NCBI RefSeq assembly: GCF_040412425.1
Contig: NC_089777.1
Coordinates: 39,200,037-39,264,036, forward strand
DNA: 64,000 nt
Source of the DNA: Macrobrachium rosenbergii
Taxonomy: Eukaryota; Arthropoda; Malacostraca; Decapoda; Palaemonidae
Direction of reading: 5' to 3'
Below the pieces are notes generated by a model. It worked only from the letters and a program-made list of their open reading frames with translations, had not been told where the DNA came from and ran no database searches. Position numbers and translations under genes: made by a program. Shown one piece after another: positions 1-11,631 of the stretch; the stretch's first letter is position 1, and the number at the start of each line of letters is the position of its first letter.

Positions 1-2900
1 CTCTCATCAGATTACTCCTTACCATCTTCACATCAAGAAAACCAAACTTGTGCCTCAACAGCTAAGCTAACACACGTTGCCATCGTGCACAACCGAAACA
101 TTTGGTTTCCACAAACTCTTCCCTAAATAGCCTAATGCTTTCATCTCTGCTTGTTGTAGATGACATAATGCAAAAACAGAAAACAAACACAATACCATAC
201 AGGAGAAAATCAGCAAGAAATAGACAAAATTATTACTAACGCCAATTCACACGGTCTGCACAAGGACACATCATAAAGAACTTTGACAAGAACATAAACA
301 TTCCAATGCCACCTGGTGGGGAAACAGATGATTACAGAGACAGTTCTGACAGGTTAACCAAGTGCTTTGTTTTATTTTGAGTGCCGATCGCGCTTAATGG
401 CGCGAATATATAAGCTAACTTTAACAGTAAGTAAGATTCATTACAGTCAACTCTTAGTTTCAGTGTCCCTCCTGCAGAACCTGGCAACAATGATGGACCT
501 GGATTACTTACAAGTTTAATGAACATTAGCTGTAAGTTGTAATCTCTAATGCTGAGACTGTACTGTAATTGTGCCTGATTATTCTGACAAATTCTCCAGT
601 GAGCCCATGTTTCCTAACAAAGGAAGCCCTTACTGCACAGGAAGCTTCCTTATGGGCTAAAATTCTTCGAGAAGCAAGTACCTCTTCATCTTCTGTCAAA
701 CAAGCCTGCAAATTACAAGTATCCCCACATCACTAGCTAAGAATGTACTGAGGACGAGTTAGGGAAGTTGACTGAAAATCATAATGCATAGAGACTGAGT
801 CAGGTGAAGTAACAGATCCTTGGCCTTTGGAATACTGCCAACAGAGTTGGCCAACTTGAACCAGTTGACTCAGTAGATAAGAATTCTTGCTCCTAAAAGT
901 CCACACCATCCGCCTATGGGCAACAAATTCCCTGTAAATACTTATAGAGGAGCTGTACACAAGCTGAAGCAAAGCTCCTGGAACAGCAATACCTTCTCAG
1001 TAAATGCACCTTGAAGGAACTTGCTTGGCTGAGGATGTACTGGTATGCGAAAAATGTCTCCTGAACATCCACTGAAACATCAAATTGTTCTTTTGTAAAG
1101 CCACTAAAACCATGCTGGAAAAACCGAAAAGCAAGGGAACAGACACAAAAGGCTGTTCAATCTTGATATGCCCAAAACCAGGCCTCCATCTCTGGTTGCT
1201 TATGGAGGTTGTGGTAGTATTTGGAAGTTGGGTTTGTGTGATAAGATTTACTTTTGTTCATGTATTGTTTGTTTGATGATGTGTTTTCTGCCACTTTGTT
1301 GCTGTGTGTATGTTTTGTTTATGAATGTGTTGTTCGTCTGAGTCTTTGTTTATTTTGTCTTTTTTTTATTGCAGTCGAACTGATTGATAGTGGAGCTCCC
1401 TTTCAACTGTAGAATGAGATTTCTCTTGGCATCATATGACGAAGATGAGGGATGCTGACAAGTGCCATCTCTAGGGACTACAGTGGTTAGGAGATTAAGT
1501 TGAAGGCCCTGTGCAACAACATCAAGCTGAGTGATATCTATGACTTTGAGTGATTTTTTTTTTGGACAAACTCTGTGTGCCGAGTGAATCTGGGGTTTAA
1601 TGCTGTGGAGACTTCTTAAGGGGTGTTGCCAATGAATAGTTTCCTCTGCCAATAATATATAATGTTGTGGTGATAGTGATTCCACAGTTAAGACTGGGTA
1701 TGTTTGGTTGAGTGTTAAGTTCAAGGAAAAGGAGACAGGTGGCACCAAAATCCAGTTGTGTATTATTCACTGACAGTTGACACAGTATAAAGGAGTAAAT
1801 ACAGGGACACCCACCATGAAGGTCTGTCTGTGAACTTTACGTAAAGTTTGAGTAATAGGGGTGGAGATCCCCTTAATTTGGAATTGTAAATAATTTAAGT
1901 ACAGTAAGTTTCTTTTGGTAGTATTAAGATTGATGAGTTAGGGTTAGGTTTAAAGGTTCTTTTGGGGGCCATGTTAGTATTAAGTTAGGCTAAGTTAGGT
2001 ATAAGAGTAAGTAGGAAATAAGTTAGATTAAGTATTGAGAATAAATAAAATTAGGATAAGGTTCTGCTTGAAGGTCTTCAGGCCACTGTAATATTAAGGA
2101 AATGAATTAGGTTAAGGAAAATCAGAGTTTAATTTAAAAACCCTTCAAAACTTCCCATCATACTGTCCCAATTGTGTACTATAAAGAGAAAGCCCCTACA
2201 AGGTAGGAGAAAGTCACAGGTAAAATCCCAGTGAATTACTGACACCTGTTCCATTTCTTTCTCTCTAATTTACAACCTCAATCTAAAGAATGAGATACTT
2301 CTACTGGAGAAGATACAAAGGAACAGCTATAGGAGATCAAACCAGTGGAGGGGAACCTAAAAGGAATCATAACTCTCCCTCAGTGACCCCACCACTTAAA
2401 GTTCCTAAGTTTCTCCTAGCAGGTCTGCAACTGGCCTTCTACCAGAACCAAGGGCTGAGCTGATCCCCGAAAGGTATAAAATACGATTTGTACCAAAGAA
2501 CTTGCCAGTCTCGAGTTTGTTTCTTTAAAGGATCGAGATAAAGAAAACCAAATTTTCAACCAAAGATGGTTTAAGCACCAATTAAGCGCCTGTATCATAA
2601 GAGGTGGTGCTCCATGAATTAAAAAAAAACCAGAAGACAAGCCCCAGCAGACTTAAAAGGAGCTTTGTGCACCCGAGTACAAGAAAACTTACAAAACATG
2701 CTGTAATTGAAGGAGAAAGCTTGGGTTATCTTTCTCCAAATACTTGAAGAACAACAAAACACTCGAAGACAACCAACGCCTATTCTATACATGGCCTCTT
2801 TCCTCAACTAAATAAGAATACAGTGAAGCACAACACTCCAGCAAATACCCATCAAACTGAAAAAGATTCCTCCGATTCTAACTCTTCTTCCTCCAGTGGG
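1..2900. other. No recognised gene or element
   Basis: I see only short open frames without recognisable domains. A minus-strand frame at 733-972 is the longest uninterrupted one of interest but matches no family I know and has no clear splice context. About 1890-2100 is low-complexity, rich in GTTAGG/TTAGGTT-like words. The region lies inside the open ninth intron of the IQGAP gene if that gene continues to the left. Confidence 0.5.
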
Positions 2901-2903
2901 TCA

Positions 2904-2980
2904 CAGCTGGTGAAAGGACGCAACAGCTGGTGACATGAGACAGCTGGTGACATGAGGCGACAGCTGGTGATATGAGGTGA
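2904..2980. repeat. Minisatellite, four copies of CAGCTGGTGA
   Basis: The 10-mer CAGCTGGTGA starts at 2904, 2924, 2941 and 2961, mostly followed by CATGAG or TATGAG, giving a 17-20 bp repeat. Each unit contains the palindrome CAGCTG. Confidence 0.7.
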
Positions 2981-3479
2981 CATCAGCCAAGTATCTGAAA
3001 GTACCTGCACAGCATCTGCGACTTGAAAGGGAAACAGGGAAACGCGGTCTGAAGCGACACTGTTCAGTAGCTAAAGTCAGCTGCATAAAAAGAAAATGGG
3101 AAATGTTGGGGGCAGGGGGAAGAGGAATGATGACGACTTTCCTGCCTCATCCGAAGCGAGTCAACAGACTTGAGAGCATTCCCATAAGACACATCCTTAG
3201 AAAGCTAAGTAGCTAGAATAATATCTAGTTTGGAAACAACAGAAGATATTGTAACCATGGTAGGTTTAGAAAAAGAAACGTTAATCCAGGCAGAAGTAAG
3301 AGATTCACTGCTAGCTGAAGAAAAAGCATGTAAAGAATGAACAAGTGTATTTCAAAGGAGAAAGAGGAATAGGCTACCAGACAAGAATTTAGAATGAGCA
3401 AAAGATGAAGAGATTGGTTAAACAATTGACTGAGTCGACATAGCATCTAAATAAGTACAACTCACTACAGGCACATTAA

Positions 3480-5800
3480 CTCAAAAACAGACAGAGAACT
3501 GGCAAACTTTTCAAGGTACACTACACTACAGAACCAACCCATCCAAACTACACAAAACTATCAACAGTCTCATCAATTCAAACAGTGGGAACACTCAAAG
3601 TCACGCCTCAATCACCACATCTGACAAGATCCCTTCATGCAAACAACAAGCCAACATCTTAATAAACCACTACGCAAAAATCAGCCACCTACGCAAATAC
3701 AAAGAAGACAGACACATCTACAGACGCAAACAACAGTTCCCATTAGATTACACAGTAATACTAGCCACAACAGAAGACACTGCTAGAATCATTAAACAAC
3801 TTAAAAACTCTGCAGCCATGGGCATCGATAACATTTCAAACATTCACTTAAAACATCTAGGTCCCCATGGCACACAAACACTGACAAACATAGCCAACTA
3901 TTCATACGCACACTGCATTATACCACACATTTGGAAACTGGGGAAAATAATAGCACTTCTAAAACCAAACAAAACACCTACACAAGCAGCTTCATACAGA
4001 CCTATAACTTTACTCTGCACACCATCAAAAGTAGTAGAATGCCTCATCTTACGCAAAACCACACCACACATACCACTGTCACCCACTCAACATGGCTACA
4101 GACCACACCACTCCACAACAACACTACTCACCAACCTCACAAAAAATACAAGATGGCATTAACTCCAGACGCCCACCACAAAGAACACTGCTAATTACAA
4201 TAGACATAAGTAAAGCCTTTGACACCATCTCTAGACCACTTCTCATCAACAAAGTTTACAACACCACACTACACAACAACACCAAATGCTGGCTCACCAA
4301 TTACTTAACAGACAGACAAGCATTTGTACACTACAATGGCGAGTCATCCAAAATCAGAAACTTCCCGAACAGCGTCCCACAAGGCTCCGTCCTAAGTCCA
4401 ACACTTTTTAACCTATTCATGCATGACATACCAACACCACCTAACAACATATACATCTCCTCATATGCAGACGATCTAACAATCATATCAATACATGCAG
4501 ACAAAAACGTATGCTCCACACAAGTACAGACTTACATAACACAACTTGAAAACTGGCTCACACAAAACAGATTACAGGTAGCACCAACAAAATCCACAAG
4601 TACACTACTCACTAGTCACAACAAAGAACATCAGCATAGACCCACAGCAACGCTGAACAACACCACAATTCCACACACACATGAAACAAAAATCCTAGGA
4701 GTCACATACAACACCTCAATGTCATTTGCTCCACATGTCAGTAACATCATCAAGAAATGCAGACCTAGACTAAATGCACTAAGATCACTAACAGGCACAA
4801 CATTTGGACAACAAAAAGAAACGCTCATCACAGTATACAAACAATACATCCGCTCCATAATAAACTACGCCAGCCCAGCCTGGCACCCTGCCATATACAA
4901 CACACAACTAAACAAACTACAAATAATACAAAACACAGCTCTTAGAATCAACCTTGGCAGTACACAATCCACACCAATAGAACACTTACACGCCGAAACC
5001 AAGATTCTCACCATCAGGCAACACTTAGACATGAGAGGCACACAATTCTTGGCATCGGTCATAAACAACACAAACAGCCCATGCTATTACCTTCACGACC
5101 ACCCTCCAACACACAGGCAAATAGCGAATACACCACACAGACACTATACAAATATCTTGAATTCTATACCACCACCCACAAACATCACACAAAACAAAAG
5201 CACATCCATACTCACCTCACCAGACAAGCACTTAATAACCTTCCCAACAACAAAATACTCGGCACCCCCCCACCCAACATAAGCAGCACAGAAACACAGC
5301 TCTCAAGATTGGAGAGAGTACACCTGACTCGACTTCACTGTTGTCATCACCAATCACTAAACACCTACAAACACCGCATAGACAACACCCAAACAGACAT
5401 ATGTCCACTCTGCCAAGTTAGTCCCCACACAATTACACATCTCTTAGTAGATTGCCCTAACTTGGCAGCCCTTAGACAACAACACAACATCCACACTACC
5501 ACACAGTTATGGTCAGATCCAGTAAGCGTGGTGTCCTTCTTGCGCGGTGCAGGCTTCCTGGCATAACAGAGTCTGGGGAACCACAACAACAGGCACATTA
5601 TTATTAACAGTCTAAATCTGTATAATTTGTCCTATTGGTGCAAATAACCTCATACTAGGTGCTGATGATGGCAGAAGCCCCATACATAGCGAAGATTAAC
5701 ATTTACCAAACGAGCTTTTGGCTGACGCATTATATGAGACGCAGAGTGAAAAACGGGGAGGCAGGTGACAGAGGACACAGAACCACACCACTGTTAACTC
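3480..5800 (+). mobile_element. Non-LTR retrotransposon (jockey/I-type LINE), RT and C-terminal Cys region, frameshifted
   Basis: A nearly complete reverse transcriptase is readable in three pieces: frame 2 from about 3517 to 4162, frame 3 from 4092 to 5282, and frame 2 again from 5081 to 5566. Two frameshifts therefore break it. RT motifs seen are SYRPITLL, DISKAFDT, PQGSVLSPTLFN and the catalytic SYADDL box. The C-terminal part has RLHCCHHQSLNTY and CPLCQVSPHTITHLLVDCP, the Cys/His tail typical of this LINE group. No endonuclease domain is visible upstream, so the copy is probably 5' truncated, as is common for LINEs. The 3' tail runs to about 5800, where a Copia LTR begins. The exact clade is not resolved. 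Confidence 0.9.
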
Positions 5801-5986
5801 TGTTGAGAATGTCTATGCATGACGTTGAGCTTCATGCTCATCATTTGTTTAGGTTTATGTCATGAGGTGGCCTAAGCGAAACGTCACGATGTAGGCACTT
5901 GGTAGGTCGGATCTCCGAAGTAAATAAAGAAACTTTTTTATGTTTGCCTTTGATTTCACCTGTCACACTGGTCTACACAATCAACA
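5801..5986 (+). repeat. Copia-type 5' LTR
   Basis: The 186-bp segment starts with TGTTGA and ends with TCAACA, a perfect 6-bp terminal inverted repeat. It carries AATAAAGAAAC at about 5921 as a plausible polyadenylation signal. A primer binding site follows after two bases. No matching 3' LTR was found downstream. Confidence 0.75.
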
Positions 5987-5988
5987 AA

Positions 5989-6006
5989 TGGTAGCAGAGC
6001 GTGGTT
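5989..6006 (+). other. Primer binding site, initiator-Met tRNA type
   Basis: TGGTAGCAGAGCGTGGTT starts two bases after the LTR. The first eleven bases are those expected for pairing with the 3' end of animal initiator methionine tRNA, which is the normal primer of many Copia elements. Confidence 0.7.
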
Positions 6007-6059
6007 GTGGCAGGAAGAAGATTAACGAGTAATTTAGAAGACTTTTAAAAACAACGTAA

Positions 6060-6489
6060 ACGTGGGTAGCATTGACGAATGTGGCAGGTGGCTGGTGTTG
6101 CCATTTTTCGGTGCTGATAAAGGTTATGACCACTGGAAACAAGAGCTGAAAGCATGGCAGCTTGTCACAAGTATCGAGAAAAAGAAACAAGCTGTGGTTG
6201 TTGCCGTCATTCCTGGAAGGAAGCGAGGTAAGGAGCAAGATTTTAGAGGAAATGGATATTGAAGAGTTGACAGTCGAAGATGGAATGACAGTTTTGCTTA
6301 AACATCTGGACAAATGGTACAAGAAGGATGAGATGTCAGCAGCATATGAGGCATGGACAAGGTCTGACAGCTACAAAAAGGAAAAGGAACATACAATGGA
6401 GAAGCACATTTTGGAATTTGTAAAGAGAAGTGCAGTTCTGGAGAGGTACAAAGTAAATATACCAAAATGTATTTTAGCATTTAAGCTGT
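6060..6489 (+). pseudogene. Copia gag, N-terminal part, interrupted
   Basis: Two overlapping frames (6062-6262 and 6162-6497) encode a Copia-like capsid start: FFGADKGYDHWK followed by an acidic stretch and KHLDKWYKKDEMSAAYEAWTRSD. A frameshift lies near 6240. The coding sequence is cut at 6489 by the Gypsy element and resumes at 10683. Assignment to Copia rests on the LTR, PBS and the later protease and integrase pieces. Confidence 0.65.
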
Positions 6490-6787
6490 TGTGGTAATTA
6501 TTGTACACTGGCGACACTAGCGTAACTGTTTTCATGCTTGGTATCACTGTGTACCGTTAGTTACAGTCGCACCACAGGCGAGTGTAGTTCCCCTCTTGCA
6601 GTCCTCTGTTGATATGTAAGTTTACGTGTGTTTATTTTGTTCTGTTATGTTTGTCATTAGTTGTTTATGTTATATGTGTTGTATGACTAACGCTAGATAT
6701 TTTGTCTGTTTATGTTATAGATCTGAGAGCCGGTATTTTGTTGAATAAAGCTTGTAGTTTGCTACCAAGTGTTTCAGTCTTATAACA
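6490..6787 (+). repeat. Gypsy 5' LTR
   Basis: It starts TGTGG and ends TATAACA, and matches 10397-10682 over most of its length. AATAAA at 6744-6749 is a likely polyadenylation signal and lies close to the 3' edge, so the R-U5 part would be short. Confidence 0.88.
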
Positions 6788-6805
6788 ATTTATTCAACAA
6801 AATAC
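6733..6805 (+). promoter_or_regulatory. Candidate self-priming stem between LTR and PBS position
   Basis: The 17 bases at 6733-6749 (GTATTTTGTTGAATAAA) are perfectly complementary to 6789-6805, which begins one base after the LTR where a PBS should sit. The loop is about 39 nt. No tRNA-type PBS is seen there. This is what Tf1-type self-primed elements need, if transcription starts near 6733. The complementarity is direct observation; the priming role is inference. Confidence 0.6.
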
Positions 6806-6808
6806 TCA

Positions 6809-7700
6809 ATGGCTAAGGTTAAAGCCATGTCGACTGGAACAGATCCCAGCTCTCCTTTAGTGAAACAGATAAAATGGCACCGAACCTTTCAAAACTTCAT
6901 AGAGGAGAGTGGGAGAGATTTTTTGGACAAGCTGAGGGCTCTAGTGAACTGTGTATCCCCGAGTGTGTGCTAACTCATTGAAGACTGTGTTCAGAATGAA
7001 GGTGCCATTGCAAAACTAGAGAGTGTTTACGTCAAGTTAGCCTAAACGAGATTTTTGCAAGGCGTTTTCATAGACAACCCGACAACAGCAGTCAGGTGAA
7101 TCCACTCATATGAATTTCTGATAGAGTTACATAAACTAAGCAAGGATTGTAACTTCAAGGCAGTCACAGCTGAACAATACCGGGAGGAGATGGTGCGTGA
7201 CTGTTTTTTAAATTGCCTCAGCATTTAATAGTCCTATGCTGAAAACAAGTCCTGGATCTGGAGGCGGGGTACAGTCAGGCCCGTAACGTTGGATCTTGCC
7301 CAGCGTAATGCTGATTCTCGCGTCTTTAGATTGCCTGTTCCTCATGCAGCTGCTTTGAACTTCCAGGACAGCAAGGACAGCCTTGTGATGACCAACAACG
7401 CCGAGTCAACGAAAAAGAAGGCGGAAAGATGATCACCGGTGGACTCGACTGTCGCTGCTGCAAAAAAGTTTTTTCAAAAAAAGAAATGCTATTTTTGTGA
7501 TAAACATTCCACATTACAGGTAGGGTAGTTGTCCTTGCCTGAAGTTACATGCAACAAGTGAAATAAAACAAATCATTTTGCCAAAGTCTGTAGATCCAAG
7601 GCTAAACATTGACAGCACTACTGCTACACTGTATAAAAAAATTGCTCACACTTGCTGCCACTTTTCCAAAAACCTTTCACATGCAGCTACAGACATCACT
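6809..7700 (+). pseudogene. Gypsy gag and protease remnant
   Basis: An ATG at 6809, four bases after the proposed PBS, opens a frame beginning MAKVKAMSTGTD. It is broken by stops but can be followed through LHKLSKDCNFKAVTAEQYREE (about 7127-7195) and a Cys-containing zinc-finger-like stretch starting CYFCDKH (about 7489). A protease-like stretch follows near 7700-7830. Multiple stops and shifts are present. Confidence 0.6.
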
Positions 7701-8059
7701 GTCAATGGTCATTCACTGAAAGCATTAATTTTTCTTTGTAGTTGGATAGTTTCATAAGTGAGAAAGTGGCAGAGAACTAAAAAACTGACAGTAGTTCCTG
7801 CAAGCAAGGAGATTTCAATGGCAATATGATCTTTGAATACTAGCTCCCTGGGTATGTTACGGTAGACTTGGGTCATGTCAATCAAATTATCCATGTATTC
7901 AGCTAAGGGTTTTAAAGATTTATGTTGTGATGTGATCTTGGTCATGATTTTCAAAAGCAGCACAAGAGTGTAACTTTTCAGTATGGAAATAAACCAAGTT
8001 TAAGGGTAACTAGTAACTGTGCCTTGGCAACAGCTGATATTGAGGAGCCTTCACTGTTT

Positions 8060-9060
8060 CGAACTTGTCCCCAACAGTGTAAACCAATTGCAGTTAAATC
8101 CAGATGTCTATAGTGAAGATGATCAGTTGTTTATAAGTGACCAGTTATCACGCTTGTTATCTGAAGGTATCATTGAACCAAGCATATCCCCATGGAGCAT
8201 GGTCGTAGTTGTAAAGATCCACTGGTGACAGGCACAAAAAGACTTTGTATTGATTATTCTCAAACCATCAACCAGTACACAGAACTAGATGCATATCCCA
8301 TTCCAGCAACCGGATAGGGACATGGTTGTTTTGTTTGTCTTGCAAAGTACAAGGTGTTTTCCACATTTGACTTGAAGAGTGCATACCACCAAATTAGCAT
8401 TAAAGAGAGTGAGAGGAAGTACACTGCTTTTGAGAAGGCAGGAAATTATATCAGTTTTGCAGAGTTCCATTTGGTGTCACTAATGGAGTACAGTATGTCA
8501 GAGAGCTATGGATAAGTTAGTTGAAGATGGAGGGTCTTAAAAGACACTTTCCCATATCTAGATAATAAACTGGAGATGGATCAACTCAGGAGGAACATGA
8601 TAGCAATGTTAAAAAATTTGGAGGTTATTCAGAAACGTGGAAGAAATGGTCAATGAATCTAAATCAGTTATGTCTGTGCCTAGAATCAATGTTCTTGGGT
8701 ATTGTGTTGGTAAATGTCAAAAGGCAAGACCCTGAAAGAAAAGGTCCTCTCCAGAAATTACCACCTCCCACAAATATAGGGTCTTTGCAAAGAGTTCAGG
8801 GGTTGTTTGCATATTATGCTAAATGGATTCCTGGGTTCTCCGAAAAAGGGAACCCTGATAAACACAAAAACAGAGGGATTGAGTGAATCAGCACTAGCTG
8901 CCTTTAACACTTTGAAAAAGCAGAAGAAGGTCTGTGGATGAAAGCCTTCCTTTTGTTGTGGAAGTGATGCTTCAGAAAGTCGCTATCTCAGCAGTATTGA
9001 ACCAGGGTGGCAGGCCAGTAGCCTTCATGTCAAGAACGTGGAGGAAGTGAGTTGCATTAT
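8060..9060 (+). pseudogene. Gypsy reverse transcriptase and RNase H remnant
   Basis: The RT start is readable at 8088-8220: QLNPDVYSEDDQLFISDQLSRLLSEGIIEPS and SPWSMVVVVK. After shifts come RLCIDYSQTINQYT, FSTFDLKSAYHQI (motif A) and CRVPFGVTN. RNase H begins near 8960 with a GSDASESRYLSAVL-like core and GGRPVAFMSRT. The catalytic YVDD region is degraded (reads YLDNKLE), and several stops interrupt the frame. Confidence 0.8.
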
Positions 9061-9609
9061 CCTGCTGTAAAAAGGAGGCTAAGCTATTATTGTAATGAGT
9101 AAGGTCATTTCTTAGCCAGAAGACATTTTACTCTGATTACTGATCAGCGAAAGATGTTCATGTTAGATAACAGAAAAAGAACCAAGATAAAGAATAACAA
9201 GATACAAGAGTGGAAAGGCTTGAGCTGGCATCATTCAGTTATAAGATACAATATGAAACAGAATGTTGTGCCAGATACCTTGTCTTTGCATACTGCTGTT
9301 CTGTTTTCCCAATGTTGAAAGTAAGAGACATTCATGAGAATCTTTGTCACCCTTGACTGGCTTTTTACATTTTGACATGCGATCTAAAAACCTCCCTTTC
9401 TCAGAGATGATGTGAAAAGGTGTGTGCTTCTTGATTAAGTCTGAGCACAGCAAAACCACAATTCCATCGTTCAGCACAAGGGAAGAATCCTCATTGATGA
9501 GGCAAGAATGGAAGCCTCAGTAAACCTTTCAAAGGACCTTTGCCTTCCACCACAAACAATAAATACATTTGGTTGTTGATGAATAGATGAATTTTCCTTT
9601 TGCATTTCC

Positions 9610-9831
9610 TTGTTCAAATATGGAGTTAAAAAAGTAATCAAATGTCTTGAGTCTATCTTCAGTCTTTGTGGAATGCCAAGTTTCATCCATTCAGATCAAT
9701 TCTTGGAAATTTCTCAGAAGATTATGTACCTTTCTCAGAAGGGTTGCAAAAGTAAAACAACACCTTATCACCCAATAGGTAATGGTCAGGTTGAGAGAGT
9801 ACAAGAATTATTTGGAAGGCTGTTTGTTTAA
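9610..9831 (+). pseudogene. Gypsy integrase core fragment
   Basis: The 73-residue frame contains LCGMPSFIHSDQ and TPYHPIGNGQVERVQELF, the second Asp and catalytic Glu neighbourhood of a retroviral-type integrase core. The flanking zinc-binding and C-terminal parts are degraded. It belongs to the Gypsy element around it. Confidence 0.8.
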
Positions 9832-10396
9832 CACTTGAATCTCATGGTTTGAAGAACCAACACTGGGAGATGGTGCTTCCCGAGTTTTGCATTCAATAAG
9901 ATCACTCTTATCCACTGCAACCAATGAGACTCCACATGAGCGATTCTTCAGGTTCCAATGATGGGTTTGTAAATGGATTACCAACATGGCTTGACCCTGG
10001 GCTAGGTTATAGTAGTGCATGTTAGGTCTAGGTCAAACACGAACCATTAACTGATCAGGTAGAACTTTTGATGTGGAACCCAAGGACATACAAAGAATAT
10101 CCAGGTGGGCTTTGAGTCAACTGTGTCTATCCGACATTTGACTTAGCTCCAAGTCCTGAAAGAGTCCGGGGACTTAAATGCACCGGATGAGGCAGGTGGA
10201 AATATAGAGACTCTGGGTTCACCCACAACGCAAGATGAATGTAATAATCATGACTCTCATTCATTCAATGGGCCCACTGAGTTAAGGAGAATGTGTTCAG
10301 AAAGCCCCCGAGAGCGTTACGGATGGGACTAATCTGATATGGACATGGCATCCATTTTGTTAATGTTGAATTTTTCTAGGAGGGAAATGAGGTAAC

Positions 10397-10682
10397 TGTG
10401 ACAGCGTACACTGGCGAAACTGAGTGTGAAGGGTTTTCATGGGTGGATCACTCCAGGATGCAAGTCGCACCACAGGCGAGTGATGTTCCCCTCTTGCAGT
10501 CCTTGTTGATGAGGGAGGTTTTGCTGTGTTTATTTTGTTCTGTTATGTTTGTCATAATTTGTTTTGATATATGTATTGTATGAAAACGCTAGATATTTTG
10601 AACTGTTTATGTTATAGATCTGAATGATCGTATTTTGTTGAATAAAGCTTGTAGTTTGCTAAAGTGTTTCAGTCTTATAACA
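10397..10682 (+). repeat. Gypsy 3' LTR
   Basis: It starts TGTGACAGCG and ends TATAACA, matching the 5' LTR with scattered indels. GTATTTTGTTGAATAAA is conserved here (about 10629-10645). GCTGT follows directly, matching the 5-bp duplication before the 5' LTR. Confidence 0.88.
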
Positions 10683-11030
10683 GCTGTTAGACAGGATGCA
10701 AGGCTAGATGGTTAAAGACAAACAAATAGTGTCCTTTGATAAAACAGATAAAATGTTTGATTCCATGAAAGCCCTTGGGAGATTTTTGGAAGTTTGAAGA
10801 GTAAGAGCTTATCATTGGGTGATATTCGACTGATTGAAAGAATAATGAATCATTTCAAGAATTGGAAAGGTCAATGAGGGAATGGGATGGGTTAGTTGAA
10901 GAATTAGGGAGGTATTTGGGAATGAGTTTACTTCACTAGATGAGATTGTGGATGAAATTGAGAGTTGGTAATAGTAAGAAGATAACATGAATCTGAGAGA
11001 GAATGGAGGTTTTTTCAAAATGTAAATTTA
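10683..11030 (+). pseudogene. Copia gag, continuation after the Gypsy insertion
   Basis: Reading across the Gypsy insertion joins the gag frame ending AFKLL to a frame continuing with DRMQG and then KDKQIVSFDKTDKMFDSMKALGRFLG-like sequence, which fits the LTG...LFDQMKKALKKF region of Copia capsids. Stops and shifts are frequent. The end is uncertain. Confidence 0.5.
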
Positions 11031-11630
11031 AATGTTGCTTGAAGAAGCAGATCTGAGAGAATGATTATCATCTCCACCTTGTAACCCTCATCCAAAGGAC
11101 CTCAAGGAGCATCCGTGGTGTTACATTTAGATATGCATTTGAAAGGGTGTCCTAAAGGTGTTGGTTGGGAAATGCTAAAAGGGGGAGAAATATAGAGGGA
11201 TGAAGAAATTTGTTTTTATTTAGCATTTCCCAAAACGTTTTGTGTGTGAGAGAGAGAGAGAGAAAAAGAGAGAAAAATCAATTGTCGTTTGTTTTTAAGT
11301 GGTTAAGTTGGAGTTGGTTTTTGGCTGTCTCTCTGTCTGTCGGTCTGTCGGGAGTTTTTCAGAAATGAAAAAAAAATCAGGTCTTGGGCAGTTGAGGTCC
11401 AACCTGAAAGTGAACGGGAATTTTCTGGCTTTTGTTTTTTACAAATCGATATTGATGGTGCATGTGTCTCTTTTTTTTTTTTCTTTGTTGGTGGAGGGTT
11501 TGGTTGAAATTTTGTTTTGTGGTTTCTGTAAAGAACGATGATTGGCAACACAGGACCTTTACCCATCTCCAGCAACCAAGATCAGGGTGAGTGTTGTTTT
11601 GTTTTTCAAAAGAATTCCGCCATAGAGACT
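11030..11630. other. Unassigned stretch with a hairpin and GA-rich tract
   Basis: No coding sequence recognised. A 14-bp inverted repeat, TGGGAAATGCTAAA at 11166-11179 with its complement at 11219-11232, could form a hairpin. A short GA-rich run lies at about 11249-11275 and a T-run at about 11470. It may be a further insertion in the Copia element. Confidence 0.4.
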
Positions 11631-11631
11631 T

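Larger units (their letters stand above)
6490..10682 (+). mobile_element. Ty3/Gypsy-like LTR retrotransposon, degenerate, inserted in the Copia gag
   Basis: Two LTRs (6490-6787 and 10397-10682) flank gag-pol remnants in the plus orientation. The element is bounded by a perfect 5-bp target duplication, GCTGT, at 6485-6489 and 10683-10687. A purine-rich tract, AGGAGGGAAATGAGG, precedes the 3' LTR at about 10378-10393. The pol part has many stops and shifts, so the copy is dead. Confidence 0.9.

Noticed and set aside
733..972. 79-residue minus-strand frame
   Set aside because: Considered as a further IQGAP exon; no similarity to IQGAP repeats, IQ motifs or GRD, and no clear splice sites.
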